A stretch of DNA of 33,765 nt, from contig JAKSYS010000671.1 of assembly GCA_022925895.1 (NCBI GenBank), positions 1-33,765 on the forward strand, given 5' to 3'. The notes below the pieces were generated by a model. It was not told the DNA's origin. It searched no databases and saw only the letters and a program-made list of their open reading frames with translations. A program made the translations under genes and the position numbers. Source of the DNA: Fragilaria crotonensis. Lineage: Eukaryota > Bacillariophyta > Fragilariophyceae > Fragilariales > Fragilariaceae. Position 1 is the stretch's first letter, and every line of letters begins with the position of its first letter. Positions 1 to 10,872 of the stretch are shown in pieces.

Positions 1-24
1 ACCAGTTGTGAAAGCACACAAGAA

Positions 25-813
25 ATGGAACATCTTGATACTGTGGACGAAGGAACGAGTACATCCAGCACGAGCACCGCCAGCATGACGAACAGCACCA
101 ACACCACCTCCGCGACGACTGACAATGACAAAACTACACATACAACCAACAGCAGCAACAAAAGCAAAATCAATGCTGAAGTTGAAAAACGATTGGAACA
201 TTTGGTTCCAGTGACGGACTTGGTTCCTGTGGGGACAGCTGCCATATTGGACAGTCCACACGTTTCGGAAGGTCCTGGTCGGATTGCCAATTCACCCGTC
301 CCATCCATTTACAGTGATGATCGTGGAGAGATTCATCGACTCCGTGTGGGACATCGACGTCTCAATCTCTTGTCGTCCAAACAGGGTGTCATGAGGTCTG
401 GATATTTGCACCCGCACATTATGAGTCACTTTGTCGTGTCGGGCAAGGTGGAAGTGTGGACTTTGGGAACGGATGCGACGACCAAAACGTTGTACGGTGC
501 TGGAGACTTTTTCACTCTGGCATCGTACGTTCCACACATTTTGCATTTTTTGGAGGATACCATTAGTTTGGAATTTTGGGAAGGACAATTCATTTGTTAC
601 TATTACCATCCCTATCGCAGAGTTGTGCAACTTCAAAATTCGTTGGTGGAGGATAGCAACTCCCGTAACACATCCTTGCATCAGCATTTGGTACCACAAG
701 ACAGGCACGAGAATACCTCGTCCACGTCGGCCGTCTTTTGGTGCACGACTGGCATTGTCGTTGGCTTTGTCCTGGGGACCTTCCTCAGTGCCGGACGTAC
801 GCATAGAAAATAG
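25..813 (+). CDS. WxcM/QdtA-like cupin protein with C-terminal membrane anchor
   Basis: A 262-residue protein. Residues 1-50 are a Ser/Thr/Asn-rich low-complexity tail. Residues about 97-200 look like an RmlC-type cupin close to the WxcM/FdtA/QdtA sugar-ketoisomerase family: the stretch GEIHRLRVGHRRLNLLSSK is followed by GVMRSG, an HPHIMSH segment (129-135) and KVEVWTL, then PHILHFLEDT (170-179). Residues about 236-256 form one hydrophobic segment, so the protein is probably tail-anchored. In bacteria this fold isomerises dTDP-4-keto sugars; here only the fold is supported, and the sugar substrate is unknown. The reading frame is open from base 1 to the ATG at 25, so the true start could lie upstream of the window. 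The stop is 64 bases from the convergent TatD-like gene. I am confident of the cupin call and unsure of the reaction. Confidence 0.75.
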   Translation: MEHLDTVDEGTSTSSTSTASMTNSTNTTSATTDNDKTTHTTNSSNKSKINAEVEKRLEHLVPVTDLVPVGTAAILDSPHVSEGPGRIANSPVPSIYSDDRGEIHRLRVGHRRLNLLSSKQGVMRSGYLHPHIMSHFVVSGKVEVWTLGTDATTKTLYGAGDFFTLASYVPHILHFLEDTISLEFWEGQFICYYYHPYRRVVQLQNSLVEDSNSRNTSLHQHLVPQDRHENTSSTSAVFWCTTGIVVGFVLGTFLSAGRTHRK

Positions 814-877
814 TTGTGGAAGTTACTAGTAATACTCGCAATGCAGTTTGACGTTATTCGTGTTCCGGAGGTACTTT

Positions 878-2334
878 CTATTTTTGACCAGTGCTACAAG
901 TAGTATGCTTGATCATGTCGGTGTGTTTCATCAACTGATACAATTCATTGGCATTGTGTGACGCGGCACGGGCAATGTGTCGTGCTGATACATTCCGTTT
1001 GTACTTTGCGACGGCAGCTGCAACATGTGGGATCAATCCACTGTGTGGAAATGCCTGTCGACCAAGAGCAATTGCCACAGGAGTCGGAATGTTACTTCCC
1101 GTTTCCAACAAGAGACGGTCGAGTGGGATATCAAATGCACATTCGTGGGCCGCAACTGCCTTGGCGAACGTGACTGACCCGTCCAGGCCAAACCAAAGTC
1201 TATTTGGGAATTGCCGAAGGAGTGCCATCATGTCATCTGACAGACCTGTCCAGGAACAGAGGTGGACTTTAACAGTGGGATACGTTTCGAGAATCGTGCA
1301 CAAATCCTCCAATATTTGTGAATATGGGGAAACTACATCCTCTTGATTTTCTGCACGGAGCACAGGTCCAGGGATCAATTTGAGCTGCAGAGGAATGTCG
1401 GCCTCCATGGCAATCTCACACGTGCAGCGAACTCTTGCGAATTGTGCAACTCGAGAATTTGATTCGCCTGTGGAATAATCAAGTGTCGCACATAATCCAA
1501 CCACACGACGTTTATCAGCACAGGCCGTTTGCAAAACGGTACGTGCCAGCTCCCGATGCTCATCGAGACAGTCGAATCCAGGGTTAATACCAATCACTAG
1601 CAGGACCGGAAATGGTTCGACTTCTGACCACGGCAGGGGCAGACTCGAGTCTGCAGTCCATGTCTGATTTGTCTTTAAATAAATTTGAGCGATACTTCCT
1701 CCCAAGTTCGAGGTAATGATAGACTTTGATAGAATTCGACAATACTCCTGAAGGGCTTCTTCCTTGGTCTTTTGAAAGATGGCACCTGTTCGACCATTCT
1801 GAAGGAATTGCAGCGTTGCACTCCCGTTGCACATTGTGTCATAATAATAGAAAGATGAGTTTGCGTCGTTCTCATCAGTGTTGTTCTCTCTTGTTTCTGT
1901 TTCATCGATAGGCCCAAAGCCGTCTGGTAAATCTAATCCAGCAATCATGGTGGGCGACGGTTTTGACGTAGTAGTAGTAGCAGTCTTTCCTCGACTGCTC
2001 GTTTTGAGATTAACACCAGCAACGTGATCACCCTTGGCTTTTGTAAATTTAGATTCTCCTCGTCCATCATCCTCAAATCCTGGGCATTCCGTCGTACATG
2101 ACCCGTCTTGCCACACAAGTGACACCGTTGTTTGGCACGACGTTTCTGAGCAGCGTCTTTGCGCTGATTTTCACGACGTTCTTTAAAATCTAGTGTCGTG
2201 CTTGTTACTTTTCCATGATGATGATGATGAGATGGACGTGAATCTTCTACATCACCATCCTGTGATGAAGTTGAGGAACTGTCGTCGTCGCCGGAACGAG
2301 AACTTCGAGGACCATGTCGTTTTCCGTTTGCCAT
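878..2334 (-). CDS. TatD-type metal-dependent hydrolase with N-terminal CCHC zinc knuckle (apparent 1-base frameshift)
   Basis: The ATG at 2334 opens a polar N-terminus with a His run (2213-2231) and the start of a zinc knuckle, CHLCGKTGHVRR. The frame then breaks near 2087-2091. One base upstream in phase, the missing knuckle cysteine appears as ECPGFEDDG and the frame stays open to the stop at 878. Adding one base there (for example a third G in the CGG-AA context on the minus strand) restores C-x2-C-x4-H-x4-C. The long C-terminal part resembles TatD-related DNases, with a (beta/alpha)8-type ending: DIPLDRLLLETGSNIP followed by SGLIPHVAAAVAKYK. Family members are metal-dependent nucleases; the zinc knuckle suggests nucleic-acid contact. 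An apparent GTG start at 2125 is not credible in a diatom. The gene shares a 278-bp head-to-head promoter with H2A.X. It is probably functional if the frameshift is an assembly error. Confidence 0.72.
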
Positions 2335-2612
2335 GGGAATCAATGTGTTGAGATGTCGTGATCTGACATGTGTTGAAGGTTGAAGTCATTACTGTACCGG
2401 CACGAATTCTACTGTCACAGCGTGATCCAAAATGCCGAGATTCCAACAATCATTTTGTCCGACTTTTCATATTTGGGTGTGCGCCAAAAGGGACGATCCG
2501 TACGATGCAAGACGTCAAACGTAGCTTGACTTCCACGTTCCGAGGTTGACAGAACGTGTCTTGCAGCCGTCTTGCCATTTTTTCCTTGACATCGATCAAA
2601 ACCACAATCAAC
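2335..2612. promoter_or_regulatory. Shared divergent promoter region of the TatD-like gene and H2A.X
   Basis: Only 278 bases separate the two ATGs, which face away from each other, so promoters and 5' UTRs of both genes must lie here. I see no clear TATA box; the H2A.X side (2540-2612) is a plausible 5' UTR. This is inferred from the layout only. Confidence 0.45.
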
Positions 2613-3280
2613 ATGTCTGGCAAAGGTATGTCGATCGTGTATGCCATGAGCTTATCTATAGAGTTGAAGATCAGCTGTTGTGACAACGTTGGATGCAGTT
2701 TGCCTTGTCATGGAAAGGTGTTTGGGACGTTGCGACGGATTACTCAGTTTCAACCAGCCCAGCACGACAGTGTGATGTGTGTACGTTACGTTGACTCTGC
2801 AAAGAATACAATCCCTAATACTTTGCTTTCTCTCCGTACCTACTATTCTGCTCTACCAACCTACGTCAATTTCCAGGAAAAGGAAAGGGCGGTCGTGGCG
2901 AAAAGAAGGGATCCACCTCCTCTTCCAGCAAGGCTGGTCTACAATTCCCCGTGGGTCGTATTGGCCGTTACTTGCGCCAGGGCAAGTACGCGACCCGCAT
3001 GGGTGCCGGTGCCCCCGTCTACCTGGCAGCCGTCTTGGAATACTTGTGTGCCGAAATTTTGGAATTGGCCGGCAATGCCGCCCGAGACAATAAGAAGAGC
3101 CGCATCGTGCCTCGTCACTTGACTCTGGCAATCAAGAATGATGAAGAATTGAACAAATTGTTGGGCGGTGTAACTATTGCATCAGGTGGTGTCCTTCCGA
3201 ATATTCATGCCGTCCTTCTTCCCAAGAAGGTGGCGACTTCAGGGTCTGGCAAGAGCAAGTCTGCATCTCAAGACTATTAA
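2613..3280 (+). CDS. Histone H2A.X with SQDY tail, one intron
   Basis: Exon 1 is 2613-2625 (ATG TCT GGC AAA G). The intron is 2626-2876 (GTATGT...TTCCAG, 251 bases). Exon 2 runs 2877-3280. The spliced product has 138 residues, normal for H2A. It shows the basic [11 protein letters not shown] tail, the histone fold with [15 protein letters not shown] (26-40), [12 protein letters not shown] (50-61) and [13 protein letters not shown] (67-79), then [13 protein letters not shown] and [15 protein letters not shown]. The last four residues, SQDY (135-138), match the SQ-(E/D)-aromatic motif that ATM/ATR-type kinases phosphorylate after double-strand breaks, so this is an H2A.X-type histone. The intron after codon 4 argues for a replication-independent, polyadenylated gene; I see no metazoan-type 3' histone stem-loop. 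The 3' end is convergent with the GT7 gene, 144 bases away. Confidence 0.95.
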
Positions 3281-3424
3281 GGAGAGAGCGATTAGAACGA
3301 TGTGGAATAGGGGCTTTCTGTTGGTGCATCCTCGAAGAGAGGCTTCAGGGTGCGAAGGCTACCATTCCATTGTCATGACAATTAGTAGAAGTGGGTTATA
3401 TCTTCTCTAGTGTTAGCAGTCGTA

Positions 3425-4732
3425 TCAATGCTGACCAGGAGGTGGCATGTAGTCCACACCACACTTGGCATCCGCCCAGTGATTATTGAGTAGTACATCC
3501 ACAGTGATCTTGGTAGCCTTCTTTGTAGCATCCAATTCCGTCGTCTGGAGCACCTTGTATTTAAGATCTGCCAATCCATTCGTCTTCCAATTCTTTTCGT
3601 GTTCTTCCAACGCCTCCCATTTGACCATGCACTTCCATTCCTTGTTGTCGCGCAAGAAATTCAACTTTTCATGCAACGTCATGTCCTCCAAATCTACCAA
3701 ACTCCCACTCGGAGGCCATCGCCACTTGATGCGAAGCTTTTCCAATCGATTTTGCATTTCATCATCTTCACCTCCCCAACCCCTATATATATATAATATG
3801 TTGTGTGAGTGTGCGTTTGAAACAACAAATCCACACACACACAACAGTAGCATACCGAGTACGTACCAAAATGTATTGGGATATCCATTGATGCGCTTGT
3901 AATCCGATTCACTAAAGCTAACAACACCACCAAAGTACTTTGGATTGTTGCTGTATCGATCCCAAACTCGTGCAATGTGAATCGGTACTTGAGGAAATTG
4001 TGCATACCAGGGACCCAAATCATCACTGGGGAGCAAATCAACATCGTGAAAGATGAATACATCATGTTTTTGGAGTAGTGATGATGCTGTTGTCGATGCT
4101 GTTCTGTGTTTATTCTTTCGGGCACAATCAAATCCAATATTGAGCAATTTCCCGCGATTGAATTTGCGACCATCATCGGATTGTTCCACAATGTAAATGT
4201 GATAATCGGAAACCAAATGTTTGGCTTTCAGGGCATTGAAAAATTGATGCATGTGCGGTAGAAATTTCTGTAAATGAGCGGCACGTTTCTGTGCGACATG
4301 AATGTCACGATACGGAACAATAATGGCCACCGATGTGGAATCTGCCAATGCCAAGATATCGTCATTGTCATCTTTTCTGGCTCTCTTGTTATTATTGTTA
4401 TAGTTGTTGTTCGAAGCAACAGCTGCACTGGTAGCCGGTGACGGAGAGTGTGATATGATTTGTACCTTGTCCACGATTGTACCAAGTCCTGAGCCACTAC
4501 TTGTTGAAGCAGCAGTGGTTGTGGGATCATGTGATTTCCGTTTTTCTTGTGCCTTGTTCAATTCGGCTCGTTTCTTGGCCTTGTTGGGATCAGCAACCTC
4601 TGACGCTGTGGGGAAATGCCATTGTGTGTGTTTCGTTTCCGCATGAAAGTAATACGTGCGTTTCTGAGAATTTGAATACCCACGGCTCCAACCAGCAGGT
4701 AAGGGATTGTTACTGTCACTTTTATCAGACAT
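3425..4732 (-). CDS. WW domain - GT7 (beta-1,4-galactosyltransferase-like) fusion, one intron
   Basis: Translation starts at 4732. An 84-base intron (3866-3783, GTACGT...TATAG) is removed between TG and G of a Trp codon, giving 407 residues. A WW domain occupies about 10-42 (W15, W38, P41). A Lys-rich and Asn-rich linker follows to about 125. The glycosyltransferase part has the family-7 landmarks in order: IIVPYRD (137-143), FNRGKLLNIGF (191-201), FHDVDLLP (228-235, metal-binding DVD), YFGGVVSF (266-273) and NGYPNTFWGWGGEDDE across the splice site. In animals these enzymes transfer UDP-Gal or UDP-GalNAc to GlcNAc or xylose in the Golgi. No signal anchor or other membrane segment is visible here, so the protein may be cytosolic or nuclear, which is unusual. 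Donor and acceptor are unknown. Confidence 0.85.
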   Translation of the reverse strand: MSDKSDSNNPLPAGWSRGYSNSQKRTYYFHAETKHTQWHFPTASEVADPNKAKKRAELNKAQEKRKSHDPTTTAASTSSGSGLGTIVDKVQIISHSPSPATSAAVASNNNYNNNNKRARKDDNDDILALADSTSVAIIVPYRDIHVAQKRAAHLQKFLPHMHQFFNALKAKHLVSDYHIYIVEQSDDGRKFNRGKLLNIGFDCARKNKHRTASTTASSLLQKHDVFIFHDVDLLPSDDLGPWYAQFPQVPIHIARVWDRYSNNPKYFGGVVSFSESDYKRINGYPNTFWYVLGMLLLCVCGFVVSNAHSHNILYIYRGWGGEDDEMQNRLEKLRIKWRWPPSGSLVDLEDMTLHEKLNFLRDNKEWKCMVKWEALEEHEKNWKTNGLADLKYKVLQTTELDATKKATKITVDVLLNNHWADAKCGVDYMPPPGQH

Positions 4733-5395
4733 GGAATGGTACGGATTGCTTGCTTGTCGACGTTGGTTTGTGTGGGTTTGATGACTCTACCGGGTATCAA
4801 TTGTTGCTGTTAACGGTTGGCTGTTTGCAGATTCTTGGTGTGTAAATTAGAGTCAAACTGCCACCTGTCTCCTTTTTCCTGCTACCGTAATAACTCTGGC
4901 TGATGAGCGTGAAGTGCAACGAATAACAAATACGGAAGTACTCTGTGTACTACGCAATGAACACAATGAATCGGATCAAGGGTTTATATGCAAGCACCGT
5001 CGTGTTTGGGGCGAGTCGTCCCAGGCGTCATGGAACACGGAACACCGAACGTGTCGCACAGTATCATACAGAGATTCGATTGATCCTCATTCTCGATCAC
5101 TATCGTAATGGATACGAGTAGACTACTCCAGTAACGCTGCGAATTCAGTAACTCTACTGGTAGTACTGGAGTATTCGTAACTGTCCAGGACCAGGTACAG
5201 TAAGTACGCTGGCGTACTTGTACCGGAGTATCAGCACCATATATACAAACGAGTGAGATTCGTGGTGCATGACGTAGTCCAACATACCTGTACAATTGTA
5301 TCTGGAATCTTTGCGACGAAGCCAGTGCACAGTGCATAGTCAGATCCTGTGACAGCTTCGGTCTCCCTTCGAACTCCAAAATCTAAAAACAGACG
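4733..5395. other. Divergent intergenic region between GT7 and glyoxalase genes
   Basis: 663 bases that must hold both promoters. No gene is supportable. The part 5110-5240 is dense in GTAC-centred words (CCAGTAC, GGTACAG, GTACTGGAG), as in other gaps of this window. No credible TATA box was identified. Confidence 0.5.
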
Positions 5396-6802
5396 ATGCG
5401 CATCCGATCTCGTCGCATCTTTCCGGCTGTCCTCTCACTCTCTCCACTACTTTTCTCGTCATTATCGTTTGGATTCGTTCCAAGAACTGCAACGGTAACC
5501 AGAGTCAATCGTTTCGTTTCGTCTTCAGCAACTCAAACATTACGTCAAACTCATCCACGGCATAGACTAGTAGCCCTACAAATGTCGACTACGTCGTCTA
5601 CATCCATTGTTCCTGGTCGTCCGACATGGCAACAGACCATGATACGCGTCAAGGATCCCTCCAAATCTCTTGCCTTTTACACAGATTTGTTGGGATTCAC
5701 GCTCATTGACAAGTTAGATTTTCCACAATACAGTTTCACAGTCTACTTCTTGACGACACTACCCCAGGACGGGGAACCTTACACGTTGACACCCGGAACA
5801 CGTCAAGCCCACGAATATCTATGGTCTTCGGATGCGGTCATGTTGGAATTGACGCACAATCATGGGACGGAGAAGGATGAGTCGCAACAATATCATGTCG
5901 GCAATCAAGAGAAGGATGGATTTGGTCATATTGCTGTCAAGTGAGTACGAACATACGTATATGGGTTGTTGCTTTCTTATGCATGCAAACACACAGGATA
6001 CTTTGCAGATCCATGCAGTCATTTCAGTGCAATCACACTAACCGCCATTGTCCTACTTGTTTCTTTCAATTCGATTCAATTAACCACACACATCTCCACA
6101 TAACATAGCGTCGATGATGTGTACGCCGTCTCGGAAAAACTCGAACAGGCCGGATGCAGTTTTAAAAAGAAACCGGACGAGGGTCGCATGAAGGGACTAG
6201 CCTTTGTGTATGATCCGGATGGATATTGGGTGGAAATTGTCAAACGTGGTGACAGTTCTGGTATACCAAATGAAATGAACTTTTCACAAACCATGCTCCG
6301 TGTCAAGGATCCCCAACACAGTATTGCATTTTATCAAGCCATGGGAATGAAACTATTGGAAGAACGACATTTTGATGATTTTTCATTGTATTTCATGGGA
6401 TCGTCGTGTGTTCCGGACGATTCCGATCGTAAAACAATGTTCTCGCCAGTGTTGGAACTGACACACAATCACGGTACTGAAACCAAGGATGACTTTCGAC
6501 ATTACAATGGCAATGAGGATGGTCGTCAGGGATTTGGTCATCTTGGTTTCTTGGTCGATGATGTTTATGCCGCATGTGACAAGATTCGAGAATTCGGATA
6601 TGGCTTCCGCAAGGAGCCAGATGGTGGGTCCATGAAGGGATTGGCATTCTGCTACGACCCAGATGGATATTCGGTGGAAATCATCAAACGTCATTTGGGA
6701 CCCGATTCCCCTGTATCGACTTTGGTGATGTCCCAGTCGAATCAACATAGAGCCCTATTGACGTCGCTCAGGTCATGTGGTCGTGCATTGAGTCAGTACT
6801 AG
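5396..6802 (+). CDS. GLO1: Two-domain glyoxalase I (lactoylglutathione lyase), probably plastid-targeted, one intron
   Basis: Exon 1 is 5396-5940, the intron 5941-6108 (GTGAGT...CATAG, 168 bases), exon 2 6109-6802, giving 412 residues. Residues 1-25 are a signal peptide ending SLSFG before FVPR, which fits the diatom ASAFAP-type site with Phe at +1; a Ser/Thr/Arg-rich transit-like stretch follows to about 75. Two glyoxalase domains follow: about 77-228 and 239-376. Each keeps the four expected metal ligands: Gln80, Glu151, His178, Glu224 in the first and Gln242, Glu298, His326, Glu372 in the second (motifs QQTM/SQTM, LELTHNHGTE, GFGH, VEI). The enzyme converts the methylglyoxal-glutathione hemithioacetal to S-lactoylglutathione. 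The fused double form is also known in yeast. Plastid location is inferred from the presequence; it would detoxify methylglyoxal made by triose phosphates. Confidence 0.92.
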
Positions 6803-7788
6803 CACGGAGCAGTGGAAGACTCCAGTGCGGGAATAGTAGGCACATTAGTTGATTAGCATGCAGTCAATAACAGGATGCCACGATGAACTTGTGAAAAAGT
6901 CGTGACCAGCAAGATATGTTGGTGCCTCCTCCTTTCAGGATTTTCAAGAAGTTTGTCGTCTTTTGTTGGTTGGTTGGGCATAAGTGTTGACGTTAAAGTG
7001 CCAAGGCACTACATGTACTAGAGGTCATCATAGAAAGGGAACACAATAATGCAACGTGGAGTCTTGGAGTTCATAGGGTGCAATCAGACCACAATTGCCT
7101 TTCTCTAGTATAGAACCATAATGTGACTTCTAATTGGTAAAAACTACTACATTACAACGACTCGGAGTCTCGCCCAATACTACAGTATTCTGAAGGACCT
7201 TCTACTATCTTCCAGTTCCGACAATGAAGAATCACACAAGGAATAGCTTCACACATTTATTAGTAGGAGAACTTCACACTTCACATTCACACACACATTT
7301 CCGTCCTCTGTGCCAATCGTTTACAGATCCAAACACGAATGTGGATATTAGCGCCCAATCTGGGATTTATTCAACGACAATTACAACCACTGACATCAAA
7401 TATGCCTACGATGTTCATTTGGTCTCGGGACTCCGGAGCTCTGGAGGGAAGGAACGCAGACTCAGTATACATGCAACGAACTTGCCACTTGGAATACGTC
7501 ATTCCGGTACAGATGGAAGTTCCAGTCGGAAGCGTCGAGAAGAATTCCGTTTGCTTCCTTTTGACCATGTATGGTATCCGATCCTAAGCCCTACAGCAGG
7601 TTGAGCACGTGTCAACTAGATGTTCAAAATATCTCTCCATTCTTCTGTGGACATAAATTATTTATAAATATCACATTTCTGGTTCACGCATGGACACTTG
7701 AAATGTCGTTATCTTGGTTGTATTCCTAACCATCATTTTATCCATAAAAAATGTATGATTTTGATTGGATGATCCTGTCATGGGTACG

Positions 7789-8154
7789 TCATTCCCTCTT
7801 GAATGAAATTTTGCAGGGAGTGGACTGTTTAACCGTATACACGTACATCACATTTATCGAAGAACATGTCTGTATATATGACCACAGCAGCTCCTGTTTT
7901 CTCCGTAAGCTACTTGGAGTACTTGTACTACTTGTACTACTACTGCTTCTATTCGGTGCACTGCTGTGAGGTTTTTCTCGGTCATCGTCATCTGCCACCA
8001 TCAGTATTGGTAGTCCAGCAGCAACAGACCAAGGGTTGCGCTTTGCCTTAAAGATTCTCAGTGTTCCAATTAATTCCTTGGTGCCGATACTTTGGTTCAG
8101 GTTTTGCAAGTCTTGGAGACTCCAACATTCTGTGGTTGAATCCCCAATCTGCAT
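7789..8154 (-). CDS. Hypothetical 121-residue protein (weak candidate)
   Basis: An ATG at 8154 opens 121 codons. The N-terminal half has a mixed, protein-like composition (LIGTLRIFKAKRNPWSVAAG), the middle is a Ser-rich run, and the C-terminus is undistinguished. I recognise no domain. It could be one exon of a longer gene or chance. Nothing nearby supports it except the otherwise empty 1.9-kb gap. Confidence 0.25.
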   Translation of the reverse strand: MQIGDSTTECWSLQDLQNLNQSIGTKELIGTLRIFKAKRNPWSVAAGLPILMVADDDDREKPHSSAPNRSSSSTSSTSTPSSLRRKQELLWSYIQTCSSINVMYVYTVKQSTPCKISFKRE

Positions 8155-8428
8155 TGCTCACAGCCAGTGAAGAAAACGCTCGGGAAAAGACCAAAGTGTC
8201 AAAAGCGTGCCGTGTGGGTGCAGGTGGAGAGACGGAGCCATCGTGACGAGAGAAAAAAGACTCTCACGTGTACTGTATAATCCTACGTGATTCCAGTACT
8301 GTATCCAAATCCCCTTGACTCTCGAGCATCTCCTTCCTATTCGAGAGCGAGTCCCTCTCTTGGCACTGGTACTTAATTTCCAAGACAACGATCGTGTGTG
8401 ACAAGCTGTGCAACAACAAGAACATCAA

Positions 8429-8447
8429 GTTGTTGTTGTTGTTGTTG
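8429..8447. repeat. GTT trinucleotide microsatellite
   Basis: About six uninterrupted GTT units in a non-coding stretch upstream of the kinase gene. Confidence 0.8.
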
Positions 8448-8693
8448 CTACTACCGAGTTGATTTTTAGTTATTCTAGACACGAACTCGCAATCGCAGTT
8501 GGCTTCGAACCAGAACCATACTCGAGTACTGGAGAATCAGACCATCACAAGTTTGACTTTTTTCATTTTAAATTAAGACATTCATAGATTGTAAAAGACA
8601 GGAACGGAACGCTTCAAAGCTGCAAAAGGAAAAAAGCAAAGAAAATCACTACAAGATCAAGATCACCAACACTGATCCAACACAATCTATACT

Positions 8694-10766
8694 ATGCAAC
8701 GACGAGACGATGGAGGACTCGGTACACAACTTATCGGCGACAAAATAGCCGTCAATCATAGGAACGTTCAAGTTATGAGGCTTCTTGGAGAAGGTGAGTT
8801 TATGCGCCATGTTATTGTGCGGGATGGATGACTGCAATGGACTGGACTCGACTGGGTTTGGCATGTTTCCTTCTGATCGTTACCAATTTCTCAGCGTCTC
8901 ACACTTGATCAAAACTCCTAATTCTCCTGTGTGTCTCTGTTTATGTTTGTGACCGATCCCCGATTCATTTCGACTCAATCCTTTTAAAAGGTGGTTTCTC
9001 GTACGTTTACCTAGTAAAGGACTTGTCAGACCCTAATAAATCAGATAATTCGACGCAACAATCGAATCAACCCGATCATAATAGTGCCAACGGATTAGGG
9101 AAAGACAGGAATCCAGTCATGGTCTTGAAGGTCACATCGATTCATTCGAGAGCTCAGCGTGATATTGCCGAGAAGGAAGCCAAGCTGTTATCACGTCTCA
9201 GCCACCCATCCATAATAAAAATGTACGACTGGTGTTATCGAACCACACCCCAAAATGTCGGCGTCGTGGGCAGCATCATTGGTGGTGGCGGCGGTGGTGG
9301 TGGTAATAAAGATTTGGCAGCCGCCGCATCCAAAGACGGAAGGCCGCAACACATTATCTTGATGGAGTACTGCGAAGGTGGACATGCTCTGGATGTGTGC
9401 AACAAGCTGGCGAGTGCCGGACAACGATTCGATTTGGCGGCTCTCATTATTGCATTTGGACAAATTTGTAATGCCGTCTCCTACCTGCACGCGCAGCGAC
9501 CGCCAATCGTTCATCGGGATCTAAAACCAGTCAACTTTTTGGTCAAGAATGGGGCCTACAAACTTTGTGATTTCGGGTCAGCAGTCTTTGGGCACGTCGA
9601 GCTCAAAAGCAAACAAGCAAGGCAGGAAGCAGACGAAGTCATTCAGAAAACGACGACGCAAATGTTCAGAGCTCCAGAGATGGTGGATCTGTTCATGTCG
9701 AACAAGCTGACACAAAGGTTAGTACTGACAAGCAAAGTTTGCTTGCGATTATTGTTGACCAGGTTTCTAATGTCATGACTTGCAGTACCGACGTGTGGGC
9801 GTTGGGTTGTTGCCTATACTCTCTTGCATTCCTGCAGAACTGCTTTGAAGAGGGGTCAAATCTTGCCATTATATCACGAAACTACAAGATTCCGGATGAC
9901 AATCCTTACGGAGATGGGCTTGTGGAGTTGATCGACAGAATGCTCACAGTTGATGACAGAGCACGAGGTGATATGACCGAGGTAATTCTCTGTTTATCAG
10001 CAATTTACTCTGGCCGTCCACTTCCTCCTCGGAGAAAGGTACCGAAAGCAAAGAAGAAAGAGGAAGAAACACAAGATGGAGAAGAAGATGAGGATGGCGA
10101 ACGCGTCGGTGCTTACCGCACGGATGGCCAAGGTATTCTAGAGAAGAAGAAAAAGAAGAAGAAGAAACGCCTAGTACGGTAAGTCTGAATCTCCATGTTT
10201 CCTCACCTCTCGTTTATGTCGGTCTCACAATGTGTACAGGGTAAGAAGTTAGCAACCGATTCTGCCGCAGCGCGTCGATTGAGGGGACGGCAAGTGGGAG
10301 ATCCAATAGATCACCGGGTCCATCTCCTGGTAACTATCCGTCACCAGGTGGTGGCACCGATATGTTTGAAGCATCATTCTCAGCATTCGCTATTGGCCAT
10401 GCTGTTCCTGCTGAACAAGAGCTTACATTCACAACCGACACGAGTAATTTTGCGGATGCTGGAGGTGCAGGAGATGGCGCTGCGTTCGGCAGTTTCGACG
10501 GAGAAGGCCGTGAAGACAATGCACGGGGATTCGATGCTTTTGGAAGCGCGAGAGCTTGGGGTAGCGGACAAGCGGCGCAACTGCAAAAAAGCGGCACCGT
10601 TACGGCGGACGGCTTCCCAACTGCTTTTGCCGGTCGAGAAGATGGTGCGCCATCTGACACCAGTGACGCCCTAGCGGTCCTACTCCAGAGAGAAGCCGAC
10701 ATGGCAGCTCGGTTGGAGAATCTGAAGCATGCTGAAGCCCTGCGCCGAGCACAGGACCAACCCTAA
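8694..10766 (+). CDS. AAK1/GAK/Ark1-family (NAK) Ser/Thr kinase, four exons
   Basis: Exons: 8694-8793, 8991-9717, 9786-10178 and, less surely, 10271-10766 (an acceptor at 10252 also keeps frame); about 571 residues. Visible kinase motifs: glycine loop LGEGGFSYVY (31-40), VLK Lys80, HRDLKPVNFLV (208-218), CDFGSA (226-231), MFRAPEMVDL (258-267), DVWALGCCLY (278-287). The APE segment, the 'EGGFSYVYLVKD' loop and the HRD context fit the NAK family. In animals and yeast these kinases phosphorylate clathrin adaptor subunits or regulate actin patches during endocytosis. A poly-Gly insert (131-138) lies between beta strands, and a Lys/Glu-rich, then Gly/Pro/Phe-rich tail follows the domain. The tail contains FDAF, similar to endocytic adaptor-binding FxxF/DxF peptides. 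The first two introns carry clean GT-AG sites (197 and 68 bases); exon 4's start is the weak point. Substrates are inferred. Confidence 0.87.
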
Positions 10767-10872
10767 GTCGAATCGGTATATTATCATGTACACGGATTGG
10801 ACGAAAAGTAAATTATTAGTGGTCTTGTTGATCTCTGTGTTGATAGCTCTTACTGCATTTGACTAGGTGCTC

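Larger units (their letters stand above)
6803..8693. other. 1.9-kb gap between glyoxalase and kinase genes
   Basis: No conserved gene is recognised. Short open frames at 7224-7604 and 7339-7587 have no family features. A weak 121-codon candidate on the minus strand is listed separately. The end (about 8500-8693) is the probable promoter and 5' UTR of the kinase gene. Confidence 0.5.

Noticed and set aside
2083-2100. 18-nt GT...AG mini-intron at the TatD frameshift
   Set aside because: Far too short, and its removal (a multiple of three) would not fix the frame.
4900-4925. Hammerhead-ribozyme-like CTGATGAG core
   Set aside because: The following GAAA box and closed stem II are missing (ACGAATA instead); no stem I/III partners seen.
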